Shown piece by piece: positions 31,983-42,686 of a DNA stretch of 64,000 nucleotides. The stretch lies in assembly GCA_937944145.1 (NCBI GenBank), contig CALDZK010000004.1:203113-267112 (forward strand), read 5' to 3'. Below the pieces are notes generated by a model. That model searched no databases. It had not been told where the DNA came from and saw only the letters and a list, made by a program, of their open reading frames with translations. The position numbers and the translations under genes were made by a program. Position 1 is the first letter of the stretch. The number at the start of each line of letters is the position of its first letter. Source of the stretch: an uncultured Candidatus Altimarinota bacterium. Lineage in GTDB: Bacteria > Patescibacteriota > Gracilibacteria > BD1-5 > UBA6164.

Positions 31983-32509
31983 TTGTATGAATGTTTTTTG
32001 CTCTTATGCTTTTTGTCTTCTTGCTTGGTGCTACAGTAGGGGCATACTTTCCAGTTTTCACGTATTTCTTTCTTACATTTGCTACATTGATTTCTGAGAT
32101 CTTTTTTACAATTGGGACAGATAACAAAATCAGGTTCTATCTCAGTTCCACAGTCGGGACATTCTGATTTTTCGAGTACTTTTTGTTGCTCGTTTTTTTG
32201 TTCGATGATATGAGAGAGGATATTGAGATTTTCTTCGACTTCGAGATAGTATTTTTCAAATATCGTTCTACTGGGGCGAATCAGGAGATAGAGGAATACT
32301 CCTAGTGGAGTAAATATTACCACTATTAAAATAGAAAGTATCTGGAGCAAGAGGTTGTCAGTTCTGTTGGAGATATCTTTTATCACCCATACGATCACAG
32401 CTATCCATATCACAAAAAAATACACAACAGCAAATTTCAACACTGATTCTATAGTGATACTCTCCCACATAAAGCTCATGAATTGGGTATTTGCAAATAG
32501 GTCTGTCAT
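31964..32509 (-). CDS. Membrane protein with C-terminal double zinc ribbon
   Basis: A 181-residue protein: two or three hydrophobic helices in the first ~80 residues (FAVVYFFVIWIAVIVWVI, ILSILIVVIFTPLGVFLYLLI), a coiled stretch, then four CxxC pairs (CPDCG, CPNCKK, CSKCKK, CPYCS) forming two zinc ribbons, and a Lys-rich tail. The topology would put the ribbons in the cytoplasm. Function unknown. It lies 13 bases downstream of trmD. Confidence 0.8.
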   Translation of the reverse strand: MTDLFANTQFMSFMWESITIESVLKFAVVYFFVIWIAVIVWVIKDISNRTDNLLLQILSILIVVIFTPLGVFLYLLIRPSRTIFEKYYLEVEENLNILSHIIEQKNEQQKVLEKSECPDCGTEIEPDFVICPNCKKDLRNQCSKCKKEIRENWKVCPYCSTKQEDKKHKSKKHSYKNKKTD

Positions 32510-32522
32510 GTTTTTCTTGGTA

Positions 32523-33170
32523 TTAGGATAGATGGTCGTGTTTCCACTTTTCTATGGCTTGGTGATTTCCAGAAGTGAGTATATCTGGTACTTTTTTTCA
32601 CATAAATTCTCTCGGACGAGTATATAGAGGATACTCTTTTTGTCTACCGAGTTTTTGAGAAAAACTCTCTTCCTGTAGAGACTCAGGATTGCCCAGTACT
32701 CAGGGAATATGTCTAACGACACTATCTATAAATACGCTTGCAGCGATTTCTCCACTGGTCAGTATGTATTCTCCGATACTGATTTCTCGGTCTACATATA
32801 TATCTATGATTCTCTGATCGATTCACTCGTAGTGCCCACAGATGATGATGCATTCTTGTACTTGTGCGTGTTTTTCGGTGGCTTCTTGAGTGAGGATCTT
32901 TCCTCTCGGAGACATATAGTATACAGGAACCTTATTTCAAATTATGGTAAATACATGCTCTATTGCTCTGCTCAGTGGTTCTGGGGACAGGACCTGTCAG
33001 TGCATCCCATAAGCCTTGTCATCTACATGCTGAAAATTCTTATCACTAAAATCACCCAGTTTATAAAACTCGAGAGAAAACAGTTTTTTGTCTCTTGCTC
33101 TTTTCATCATCGAGCTATCGAAGTATGACTCAAATGATTCGGGAAATATAGTAATGATATGAAATTTCAT
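32523..33170 (-). CDS. trmD: tRNA (guanine37-N1)-methyltransferase TrmD
   Basis: Methylates G37 next to the anticodon, preventing frameshifts. The 215-residue protein carries the trefoil-knot SAM signature: [55 protein letters not shown] and [20 protein letters not shown] 33170 is preferred over an in-frame upstream ATG at 33290 because homologues start at the MKF strand. Normally near rimM/rplS, but here it lies between gmk and the zinc-ribbon gene. Confidence 0.95.
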
Positions 33171-33182
33171 AGAACTGTGTCG

Positions 33183-33288
33183 TACCTGCGAATGCAGGTA
33201 TCTCTTAAACAGAGATATCAGATTATTCGCACAAAAGTAAAATATATGTAGCATCAGATTCCGGTATTTCTTTGAAAACCGGAATGAC
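33183..33288. repeat. Two short palindromic repeats between trmD and gmk
   Basis: TACCTGC/GCAGGTA (33183-33200) and ATTCCGGT/ACCGGAAT (33258-33285), the latter ending GTCATTCCGG when read on the minus strand. Similar GTCATCCCGC..GCGGGATC palindrome occurs at 47857-47882. This resembles the widespread GTCATTCC-type dispersed hairpins of bacterial genomes. Confidence 0.6.
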
Positions 33289-33291
33289 AAA

Positions 33292-33864
33292 TTATTCTTT
33301 AACTACTCCTAGCACTTTTTGGAGAATCTCTTCAGGAGACTGTGTAGCATCTATGATATGGTCGCAGTATTTGTGTGCTTGTTCACGTTCAAACGAACTA
33401 CTTTCTATACGATTTGCTATATCCTCAGGTTTTCCCTCAGGATTTCTCTCGTAGAAACGACGCTGCATCTCATGGTTTGGGACATCCAGAAAGAAAGAAG
33501 TATAGTTCTCTCTAAAGTCAGGATGGTTTTTTATGAGTTGTTTGAGTCCTTTGGTGTCTATTTCTTTGATCATGATTTTTCATGCTGCGAGCCCCTGTTC
33601 TACTTCTGATTTTTTTGTGCCATAGTAGGCAACTTTGTGGTTGATTTCGTATTCCAAGAAATCATTTTGTGAGATGCCATGCTCGAATTCTTCCTTGGTG
33701 ATAAACCAGTAAATATCTCCATCGACCTCTCCAGGACGCATGTCTCTGGTGACGTAAGATTTGAGAAACTCTAGGCTTTGTTCTCCTTGTTGTTCTAGAT
33801 TTTTCCTGAGAGTTCCTTTTCCCCCTCAGGAGACTCACATAATGAAGTAGAGATGTCAGGTCAC
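33292..33864 (-). CDS. gmk: Guanylate kinase
   Basis: Phosphorylates GMP to GDP. The 190-residue protein has P-loop GVSGGGKGTL (two of its glycines are UGA), the GMP-binding RDMRPGEVDG..YWFIT segment (usual TTRxPRxGE.dG.dY.F), FLEYEINHKVAYYGT, then FLDVPNHEMQRRFYERNPE and a C-terminal REQAHKYCDHIIDA. No ATG is in frame before the P-loop region except an internal one; GTG 33864 gives the usual ~8-residue lead-in. Standard-code translation breaks this gene into pieces. Confidence 0.93.
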
Positions 33865-33994
33865 GGTATATATATGTCATGAAGTATATGAGCATATTAT
33901 AGCAAAAAATACATAAAATCCTAGTCTATATAAGTATGTTTTATATATTGAATATATTTATTAAAATTTATAATAAAAAAAGTCAAAAAAATTT

Positions 33995-34022
33995 TTGACA
34001 AATACATATTTTTTCATAATAT
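33995..34022 (+). promoter_or_regulatory. Promoter of the large structured RNA
   Basis: TTGACA at 33995-34000 and TAATAT at 34017-34022 with a 16-base spacer, on the plus strand just before the hairpin-rich region. Confidence 0.6.
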
Positions 34023-34026
34023 CCTG

Positions 34027-34608
34027 TAACCAAATTTAGATTTCAGATTTGAGAGGTAGGGAGGAAATATACCTCTCATCTAACTGAGATCTTGTATGTG
34101 GGATCAGTGGAAAATTTTTGGGAGGAAACTTCCACTGATCCCTTTGGAGAAAAGAATTTATATCAAGGTCCTTACCTGCTACAGGACCTTGGCCAGGGGA
34201 GTACGCCTCCAGCCCATTCCACCTGGCACTTTTTCCCTCTAGTATATTTATTTTAGGTATTAGAGGGCCTCATGGGAAGGGGCGAATTTTTCCTAGGAGG
34301 TGAGTTTAGGTAGGTTTCTAATCCATTCCTACCTTCGAAGAGCCTACCCCCTCTCAACAATTCGTTGAGGCTCTTCGTAAAATTCCCTCAGGTATGTCCA
34401 GGTTCGCCGCATCTCCTGGGTGCCTGAGGGAGAGCAGGAAATGATAGGAAAAAAGTGGCCTCCTCGTACCACTTCCTATTCATTTCCTGCTCACTGATTT
34501 TTCTCCGAGTAAAATTAATTTACTTGGAGAGGAAAAGAGAACACAGGTATGGCGTTTCTCTTGATCTCATCATTATAAAAAGCACCCTGCATTTGCAGGG
34601 CTTTTTTG
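34027..34608 (+). ncRNA. Large ornate structured RNA (~580 nt), family unknown
   Basis: No credible reading frame; markedly more G+C than its flanks. At least ten stems follow one another: GAGAGGTA/TACCTCTC (34051-34077), a perfect 13-bp stem at 34100-34142, CAAGGTCCT/AGGACCTTG (34164-34191), GCCAGG/CCTGGC (34192-34227), CCCTCTA/TAGAGGG (34235-34267), TAGGTAGG/CCTACCT (34307-34334), GAAGAGCCT/AGGCTCTTC (34337-34376), CCCTCAGG/CCTGAGGG (34385-34430), an ~18-bp stem at 34432-34492 and TCTCCGAGTAAA/TTTACTTGGAGA (34502-34530). It has a promoter and a terminator. I looked for RNase P (GAGGAAAGTCC), tmRNA and SRP signatures and saw none. Confidence 0.75.
34582..34607 (+). terminator. Terminator of the large structured RNA
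   Basis: CCCTGC/GCAGGG stem with ATTT loop followed by CTTTTTTG; flanking AAAAGCAC/GTGCTT can extend the stem. Confidence 0.85.
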
Positions 34609-34662
34609 TGCTTCTAAAAATATAAACTTGATTTTTGTAGGGAATATGTATAGTATGAGGCT

Positions 34663-34922
34663 TAAGAATTTTTGGAAAGTTACCCGTGAGTGAGTGGTGA
34701 TAGAGTGTTTCTCTCCCTATAGTAATCTCTATTGCCACTCACTCGAACTTTCATTAGTTCAAAAATAAAAACATAATAATATGAATTTAAAGGTATCTTT
34801 TTCTCCTCCCTGGTACCTTTGAACCTAGAGTAATTCTAGGGATGACATATTCTAAGATGACCATTTATGGTTTGTTTTAGATATGTTACTAACTTGCCGG
34901 TCTTTATGACCGGCTTTTTTTT
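34663..34922 (+). ncRNA. Second putative structured RNA (~260 nt)
   Basis: Promoter candidate TTGATT (34628-34633) and TAGTAT (34651-34656), spacer 17. The RNA would contain a long interrupted hairpin (GAAAGT, GAGTGAGTGG, ATAGAG paired with CTCTAT, CCACTCACTC, ACTTTC; 34675-34752), then AAAGGTA/TACCTTT (~34790-34820), CTAGA/TCTAG, and a terminator. No frame fits. It lies 55 bases after the terminator of the larger RNA, on the same strand. Family not recognised. Confidence 0.55.
34896..34922 (+). terminator. Terminator of the second structured RNA
   Basis: Perfect GCCGGTC/GACCGGC stem with TTTAT loop followed by eight T residues. Confidence 0.88.
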
Positions 34923-34925
34923 ATA

Positions 34926-35268
34926 TCTCTTATTTCATACCTTTATAATTATAAGTATCTCTGTCAAAAGTATGATTGGAGGATATAAAACGTTTTGTTA
35001 GTTCTTGAGGGTTTGCAGCTCTCTGTTACGTAACTTTTAGCTAAATACCCCAGGGCACTATCTCTTGACTCTTAGAGTCAATTCACCTTGAGTTACGCAA
35101 AAGCTTTAAGGGACTTCGTACCCTTAAAAATCCTTGAAGCTATGGTTTGGTATTGCATTTATACCACTATGCTTGTGAGGTACGATTTGTAGTTTTGTTT
35201 CTTGCTTTGTAAAAGTTCTTTTTGATATCTGTATTTATTATTGTATCACCTTCAACTCCAATTTTACT
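34926..35268. other. Gene-free stretch with further hairpins
   Basis: About 340 bases downstream of the minus-strand gene at 35269. I see TTGACTC/GAGTCAA, TTTAAGGG/CCCTTAAA and a GTTACGTAAC palindrome with a second GTTACG nearby, but no clear promoter-terminator pair and no reading frame. It may be a third structured RNA or a long 3' untranslated region; nothing more can be supported. Confidence 0.4.
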
Positions 35269-35916
35269 TTACTCTTCTTTTATTTCTAACTCAGATACTA
35301 TTGTCTGTACAGCCTCAAAAGTTTCTTTGGAAAATCATAATACATTAATATTATCATCTATTCACTTTACACTATTTGCATCAAATAGAAAGCTTATCCA
35401 TTTTTCTTCTTTCGTGGTAACTATGTTATTAGGTATAGGTCTTTGAGTAGAAGGATTTACAGGAATTCACATTATTGAAACTCCTGCTCAAAAAGTAACT
35501 CCACTTCACCAACTTACAGATCAACCTCAATTTCATGATACAGTTACTCTAGTTTCTTCTATTCTTTTTTGTGGTATTAAACAAAGATGTTTATATCAAT
35601 TGTTAATTAAGTTTAAATTCTTTGATATATTATTGTTATATGGTTGAAACTTCTCCACACATTCTAATATTTTTCAATTAAGTAATTGTACTGATTTTTT
35701 AAAGTCTTTCTTGGAATTTCTCATAGGAAAATTTCATTTTTGCCCCTTATATTTCCATGCATAATCTAGTATAGATTTTATATTTCAATAAAAATCCTTT
35801 AAATCTAATATTAAATTATCTGGAATTTCTTTCTTTTCTAAGAGAGCATAATACTCGCCTTCAATTTGATTTAATAATCCTTGGTTTCTTTTGATTAGTA
35901 AAAATATATCTCTCAT
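35269..35916 (-). CDS. Hypothetical protein with Gly-rich segment (215 aa)
   Basis: A 215-residue frame with about fifteen in-frame UGA codons, so invisible in the standard code. The first ~120 residues are helical and Lys/Asn-rich (MRDIFLLIKRNQGLL, FYGNIKSILDYAWKYKGQK). A central Gly/Ser/Val block follows (VSGNGGGSVSWGSGVTFGAG), where Gly is mostly UGA, then a helical end. Codon use is strongly AT-biased (TTA, AAT, ATA), unlike the housekeeping genes. No family recognised. The gene at 48050-48457 has a similar Gly/Ser-rich half and base composition. Confidence 0.72.
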
Positions 35917-35937
35917 ATTAATTCTTTCTTAATAAAT

Positions 35938-35962
35938 AAAAAACCACCCTCTCGGGTGGCTA
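35938..35962 (-). terminator. Terminator of dnaK
   Basis: CCACCC/GGGTGG stem, on the minus strand followed by TTTTTTATTT, 6 bases past the dnaK stop. Confidence 0.85.
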
Positions 35963-35967
35963 GTGCT

Positions 35968-37857
35968 CTACTTTTCTACTTCTCCTTCCTGCACATCATC
36001 ATCTTTTTTATCCTCAGTTTGTCCCTCCTCAGTTGGTGCTCACTCAGGAGCTCCTTCTTGAGAATAAACTTTTTGTCCTACTTGCATAAGTGCGTCTTGG
36101 AGTTCTTTTGATGGTGCTTCAAAATCATCTTTTGATGCGTCAGCTTTTCCAAGTACTTCTTTTACAGCTGTTATTTTGTCTTCGAGGAGTTTTTTGTCTT
36201 CGTCAGATACCTTGTCAGCGTTGTCTCTCATCATCTTTTCAGCTTGAGCGACTGCAGAGTCTGCCCCATTACGAGCATTCACTGCTTCTTTTTTCTTGCT
36301 GTCTTCTTCTTTCTTTTCTTCTGCTTCTTTTACGAGTTTATCTACTTCTGCTTCGTCCATACCTGTTGATCCTTGGATCGTGATATGTTGCTCTTTTCCG
36401 GTTCCTTTGTCTTTTGCTGTTACTTTCAGGATACCATTTGCATCGATATCAAAGCTTACTTCTATTTGTGGTACACCTCTTGGAGCAGGAGCAACTCAGT
36501 CGAGCATAAATCTTCCGAGAGATTTGTTGTCAGCTGCCATTTCTCTTTCTCCTTGGAGTACGTGTATTTCTACCGATGGTTGATTATCCACAGCTGTTGA
36601 AAACGTTTCTGTTTTATTTGCAGGAATCGTTGTATTTCTGGTAATCATTGGAGTTCTAACAGCTCCCATAGTCTCTATACCAAGAGTGAGTGGAGTAACG
36701 TCGAGGAGTAATACATCAGTCACGTCTCATCCGATAATACCTGCTTGGATAGCAGCTCCCATTGCGACAGCTTCATCTGGGTTAATACCTGTATTTGGTT
36801 TTCTCCCGAAGAATGCTTCTACTTTTGAAACTACGAGAGGGATTCTCGTAGAACCACCGACAAGGAGTACTTGATCGAGATCTGAGGCTTTCATACCTGC
36901 GTCTTTGAGGACTTCTTTACATGGTTTGAGAGATTTTTCTACATAGTCTCCGATGAGTTCTTCGAACTTGGTTCTACTGAGTGTCATCATGAGGTTTTTT
37001 GGTCCAGAGCTATCAACAGTAATATATGGAAGGTTGATATCGTATTCACTGGTTGCTGAGAGTTCTTTTTTTGCTTTTTCAGCTTCATCACGGACTCTTT
37101 GGAGTGCCATAGGGTCGTTATGAAGATCTACAGCTTGATCTTTTTTGAACTCTTCTATAATCCATTCAGTAATGATTTGGTCAAAGTCGTCACCACCGAG
37201 ATGTGTATCACCATTAGTAGCAAGTACCTCAAATGTTCCTTCTTCTGAAAGTTCGAGAATAGAGATATCAAACGTACCACCACCGAGATCGTATACTGCT
37301 ATCTTTTCATTTTTTCCTTTTCCAGCTCCATAAGCAAGTGCTGCAGCAGTTGGTTCGTTTACGATTCTTTTTACTTCGAGACCAGCGATTTTCCCAGCAT
37401 TTATAGTGGCTTGCCTTTGGTCGTCATTAAAATACGCAGGAACCGTGATAACAGCCTCACTTACAGCTGAACCTAAGAATTTTTCTGCATCTTCTTTGAG
37501 TTTCATCAGAACGTGTGCCCCGATCTCTTCTGGTCTGACATCTTTTCCATCAAATTTTATAAGTGCAGCACCATCTTTTCCTTTTACGACTTCGTATGGA
37601 GCATTTTTTATTTCATTTTTTACTTCATCAAATTTACGTCCGATAAATCTCTTTGCAGAGAATATGGTTCCAGCAGGGTTGGTTATCGCTTGTCTTTTAG
37701 CTGGAGTACCGACGATGATACTTCCATCTTTATGAGCAACAATAGAAGGAGTGGTTCTATTTCCTTCTGCATTTGGAATAATCTTTGCCTCACCTCATTC
37801 CATAAAAGCTACAGCCGAGTTGGTTGTACCAAGGTCAATTCCTATAATTTTTCACAT
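35968..37857 (-). CDS. dnaK: Chaperone protein DnaK (Hsp70)
   Basis: ATP-dependent Hsp70, 629 residues, full length. The second codon is [17 protein letters not shown] is restored only with Gly. Motifs: [75 protein letters not shown] in the substrate-binding domain, and an acidic C-terminus ([12 protein letters not shown]). In this window it has no grpE or dnaJ beside it. A CIRCE-like operator lies ~95 bases upstream, so HrcA-type heat-shock control is likely. Confidence 0.98.
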
Positions 37858-37948
37858 AATAAATAATAATTAATTGTAATATATTTTTGGGTCGCAAAAA
37901 GCGACGTATGAATATTTTATACAATCATTATTTGAAGTCAAATCTTTT

Positions 37949-37975
37949 TTAGCACTTTTTTGTATTATGTGCTAA
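37949..37975 (-). promoter_or_regulatory. CIRCE operator upstream of dnaK
   Basis: TTAGCACTT-N9-ATGTGCTAA, 9-9-9 spacing, differing from the consensus TTAGCACTC-N9-GAGTGCTAA at the two innermost positions of the arms. It sits between the dnaK start (37857) and the end of the upstream gene (37984), the right place for HrcA control. hrcA itself is not in the window. Confidence 0.85.
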
Positions 37976-37983
37976 TATGAATA

Positions 37984-39051
37984 TTATTTTCCTTCTAATT
38001 GTGTTCTTCGTGTCTCGGGAGTGAGTCTTTTGGAGATATATTTTGTAACTATATTATTGGTATTAATCGTTCCTAAAGCTCTTGCAGAGATATAGGCAAT
38101 GGTAGTTCCTACGATTGCATTTGCATGTGAAGCGAGGAAATCTACGATATCTTTTATAAAGTAGTTATTTATCCACTGTAGTGCTTCGACTCATTCGGTT
38201 CTACCCATAGATGCTGCACTCAGTGACAAAAGAAGATAAAAGAAAGCTTTTCTATTTCGAGCTTGTTCTTTTATAAAATCTAGGGTTTCTACCTCTGGTG
38301 TTACTGTCAAACTAGAAATCGCGACTCATTCTTCGGCAGTAGTAAAAGGAGATCATGTTTGATGTGCGAACTCAACAAATTTTTTATCATAGTAATCTTC
38401 GAGGGTATTTATTATTTCTACAACAAAAGAAATATTACTACTAGATACCGTATCGTTATAATTTTCTACCTGTGTTACATGTTTTATAGCTTTTCTAAAA
38501 ATCGTTTTATAGTATCTATTCTGTTCATTATCTTCGAGACAGTAGGGTGAATTATCTCACCAATTTTTACATACCTCCGTAAAACAGTTAAAACAAGGAC
38601 CTTCCTCTCAGCGAATGATGTTGGAGGATAAAAGTATCATTGCTAGGTATATATATCTTAGTTCTCTTTGGCATTTTTTTGTTCTTTCAGGATCTTTTAT
38701 ACAACCTTTTATTTCTCAGCTAGTATACAACATGTTACATGTACCTCTTAAAATATCTCCTTTTTGGGAAAGTCAGAGTATGATATTGTCAGCTTTTGCT
38801 TTACTAGAAATATCTTCTATTTTCCCAGTTGAGTACTTATACGCTGATAATATAGTAGTGAACAAACCAGCATACACAACTCACTCAGAGAGAGACTCGG
38901 AAGGAATATCTCTAATATCTACTCCCACATTATCTAATATATACTCGACCATTATCCCAACTCATATAGAGGGCAAGAGAATTTGGTACTCATGGGGTTT
39001 GCGTAGCTTATTTCAAATATTTTTTATTTTTTCTGAAAGAGTAGATTTCAT
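37984..39051 (-). CDS. Hypothetical membrane-associated protein (355 aa)
   Basis: A 355-residue frame from ATG 39051 to TAA 37984 with eleven or so UGA glycines. It has a hydrophobic stretch near residues 24-42, one near residues 60-70, a cysteine-rich middle (CNMLY, GCIKD, KKCQRE, GPCFNCFTEVCKNW, PYCLED) and C-terminal hydrophobic helices (FYLLLSLSAASMG; AIVGTTIAYISARAL). The Cys pattern could bind metal. No family recognised. It precedes dnaK but the CIRCE-like site between them suggests separate control. Confidence 0.75.
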
Positions 39052-39173
39052 AAAGATTTTTTTGACATATTTATTTATATTAATAATCAAAAATATAAAA
39101 AAGTCAATAATTTATTTGCAACTGAGAAAACTATATGATATTCTATATTTATATAGGTATTATAAATAGATAT

Positions 39174-39455
39174 ATGACAGGTACAGGAGAAATAACATAT
39201 GATGAAAATATAGAAAACCCTTCTCTAGGTGGAGGAGAGCTACTACAACACGCTCAAAAATTAGAAGCGCAATCTCCTGAGATTACCGAGGAAGTTGATA
39301 AAATCGAGGCAGAAGTACGTACTTTTATACTTGGTATTCCTCTCCCATGAGCTATTTTTAAACCAGGTATGCAGATAGAAGAGCTTCAAAAAATGAGAGA
39401 CCAAGCAGCCAATGATAATGATCCATCACTGATACAAGAAAAAAAATCAGCCTAA
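39174..39455 (+). CDS. Small acidic hypothetical protein (93 aa)
   Basis: A 93-residue soluble protein with one UGA glycine at 39348. Acidic and helical (LLQHAQKLEAQSPEITEEVDKIEAEV), then GIPLPGAIFKPGMQIEELQ. No family recognised. Ends in a strong terminator shared with carB. Confidence 0.65.
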
Positions 39456-39471
39456 AGGCTGATTTTTTTAT
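39443..39471. terminator. Bidirectional terminator (small gene / carB)
   Basis: AAAAATCAGCCT/AGGCTGATTTTT, overlapping both stop codons. Confidence 0.88.
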
Positions 39472-42400
39472 TTCTTTGTGATTTCGGAGTAACTCAGTAT
39501 ATCTAGTTGTCCTTTTCTTTTCATATATTCTAAACTCTCGATAAAGAGTTTTGCAACTTTTATATTATTTATCAGACTCGTTCCAGCATCTACTGCAGTT
39601 CTACGGAGCATATATCCATCATGTTCTTCTTCTTTTATATCTTTGGGAGAAGGAGTATTTACCAGGAGTTCTATATGTTTATCTTCGAGAAGTGTTATTG
39701 CATTTTTGTGTTTATTTTCACTGAGTTTAGCTATTTCTTTGGTCTTGTATCCATGTTTTTTGAAGAACTTATGTGTTCCAATTGTTGCATATACTTTGTA
39801 TCCAAGCATATAAAGTAATTCCATACTTTCGAGAAACTCAACTTTGTCTTCGGTACTCCCCAGACTCACGAGAATAGTTTTTTTAGGAATCTTTACACCA
39901 ACAGATATTATAGCTGAGAGAAAGGCTTCGTGTATATTGGTTCCTATACATCCGACTTCTCAGGTAGAGGCCATTTCTATTCCGAGTTTCGGGTCAGCTC
40001 CCTTAAGTCTATGAAACGAGAACTGAGGAGCTTTTACCCCGACATAATCCAGATCAAGAGTATTATAATCCCCTGATATATCTTCTCCAATAATGGCCTT
40101 GGTAGCTATTTCTATAAAGTTGTATCCTGTGGTTTTTGAAACAAATGGAAAACTACGACTGGCTCTGACATTACACTCTATCACTTTGATAGAGTTTTCT
40201 TTTGCGAGAAATTGTATATTGAAAGGACCGGTGATATCTAGTTCCTTTATCACCTGTTTGGCTATTTTTTTGATTCTTCTAATGGTTTCTATATAGAGTT
40301 TTTGAGCTGGAAGTACTACAGTGGCATCTCCTGAATGAACCCCAGCATTTTCTACATGTTCGGTGATTGCATATATTTTGAGTTCACCTCCTTGAGCTAC
40401 TCCATCTATTTCTATTTCTTTGGCTCACATTTCAAACTTCGAGATAACTGATGGATGATCTGACGATATATGAGCTACTTTTTCTAGGAACTTTTTGAGT
40501 TGTTTTTCACTCGCGCACACTCGCATATTTGCCCCAGAGAGGACATAGGATGGACGAATAATTACAGGGTATCCGTGTTTTTTTCAGAACTTGAGTGCTT
40601 CTTTACTGCTTGTGAGCTCTGCCCAGAGAGGTTGCCCGACTCATATAGAATCTAGGAGGGAAGAGAACTTGTTTCTGTCTTCTGCTTTGTCAATATTTTC
40701 AGGAGTGGTTCCCAGTACACGTACTCCAGCAGCTTTGAGATCATTTGCGAGATTATTGGCTATTTGTCATCCCATAGAGACAATCACCCCGAGAGGTTTT
40801 TCGAGCTCGTATACATCGAGTACTTTCTCGAGACTGATTTCATCAAAATACAACCCATCAGAGCTATCAAAATCTGTCGATACAGTTTCTGGGTTGAAGT
40901 TTATCATGATGGTTTCATATCCTTCTTTTTTGAGAGTCGTTAGAGCACTCACGCTACACCAGTCAAATTCGACACTACATCCTATTCTGTAACTTCCTGA
41001 TCCGAGTACTATCACTTTTTTCTTCTTTCTACTAGGAATTCTATCATGACTGTTTCCATGATAGCTTGAGTACATATAATTTGTATAACTTGGGAATTCT
41101 CAGGCGAGTGTATCTATCTTTTTGATACTTGGAATGATATTATGCTTGAGACGATATTTTCGTACGTATGACTCTTCTCAGTGTATGAGTTTTGCGATAC
41201 AGGTATCTGAAAACCCTTGTTTTTTTGCAGTATGTATGAGGCTTTTGTCTTTTACAAAGAGTTTTCCTATTTGGTTTTTTTTGAGAGATAAGCGTGTTTT
41301 GACGATATTGAGGATTTTTTCCAGAAAGAAAGTATCTATGAGAGTTTTCTTGTGGATGTGTTCTATAGATTTCCCCTTTATAAAGGCTCTAGCTATAGCA
41401 AATATTCTTTTAGGAGTTGCGTAATCTAGATCTGTCTCTTTGAAATCGAGTTCATTGAGATTTCCAACAACTCCATGCATTCCTATGTCGAGGTTTCTGA
41501 GAGCTTTTTGGAGTATTTCTTCTATACTTCTTCCTATAGCCATGACTTCTCCGACAGATTTCATCTCTGAACCGAGTTTGTGATCTACTTTTTCGAATTT
41601 ATCGAGATCCCATCTTGGGATTTTACATACGACATAATCCAGACTTGGCTCAAAAAACGCACTTGTTTTTTTGGTGACAGAGTTTTGTATCTCATCCAGA
41701 TTGTAGCCAAGACCTATTTTTGCAGCGACATATGCGAGGGGATACCCTGTTACTTTTGATGCGAGAGCACTTGAACGAGAGAGACGAGCATTTACCTCTA
41801 TAACTCTATACTGACAGGAGTTTGGATCGTAAGCAAATTGTATGTTACACTCTCCCACTACTCAGAGATGCCTGATAGTTCTCAGAGCTACGTCACGCAT
41901 GATTTGGTGATCAGTATTTGAGAGAGTCTGACTCGGAGCAATGACGATACTCTCACCTGTATGAATACCCATCGGATCAAAGTTCTCCATATTACAGACT
42001 GTGATACAGTTATCAGCAGCATCTCTGACTACTTCATATTCGAGTTCTTTCCATCCTTTGAGGCTTTCGTCTATAATCACTTGAGAAGAGTAGGAAAAAG
42101 ACTTTTTGAGGAGAGTTTTGAGTTCGTTTTTGTTTTCAGCAAATCAGCTTCCGAGTCCTCAGAGTGCAAATGCTGCACGTACGAGCACAGGAAAACCTAT
42201 ATCCTCAGCTACTTTTAGAGCTTGTTTTTCGTTGTCGGCTGTCTTACTATTTGCGTAGAGGACTCCTATTTTATCGAGTTCAGTATTAAACTTTTTTCTA
42301 TCCTCAGTGATTTCGATGGTATGTGTTGGTGTTCCAAGCACTTTGATACCATGTCTTTCTAATACTCATGATTTTTGTAACTCTAGACCACAGTTGAGAG

Positions 42401-42677
42401 CTGTCTGGCCTCCAAAAGATAACATGATTCCATCAGGTTTTTCTTTTTTTATCACCTCTTCTACAAATTCTGGTGTTACCGGGAGATAGTATATCTCATC
42501 TGCGAAACCAGGATCTGTTTGTACGGTTGCGATGTTTGGATTTATGAGTACGGTTTTTATTCACTCTTCTTTACAGGCCTTGATTGCTTGGGATCATGAG
42601 TAATCGAACTCTCAGGCTTCTCCTATTTTTAGAGCTCCAGAACCAAGTATAATTATTTTTTTGAATGTTTTTTTCAT
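39468..42677 (-). CDS. carB: Carbamoyl-phosphate synthase large subunit
   Basis: Makes carbamoyl phosphate from ammonia, bicarbonate and two ATP, feeding pyrimidine or arginine synthesis. The 1069-residue length matches CarB (~1073). Both ATP-grasp halves are visible: first half [46 protein letters not shown]; second half [42 protein letters not shown]; then the C-terminal MGS-like allosteric domain ([14 protein letters not shown]). It starts 9 bases after carA. Confidence 0.97.
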
Positions 42678-42686
42678 GGTGTAGTT

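Noticed and set aside
33170..33290. Upstream ATG at 33290 as the start of trmD
   Set aside because: The extra 40 residues are read from a repeat-containing intergenic region and are not found in TrmD, which starts MKF-(x)-I-TIFP.
34027..34608. RNase P RNA as identity of the large structured RNA, from GGGAGGAAA motifs at 34060 and 34120
   Set aside because: GAGGAAAGTCC and the matching ACAGAA region of the conserved core are absent, and both GGAGGAAA copies lie in simple hairpin loops.
34926..35190. Possible tmRNA, from GTAACTTTTAGCTAAATA resembling a tag end
   Set aside because: No tRNA-like domain with TTCGA and CCA was found on either strand, and no alanine-rich tag can be read.
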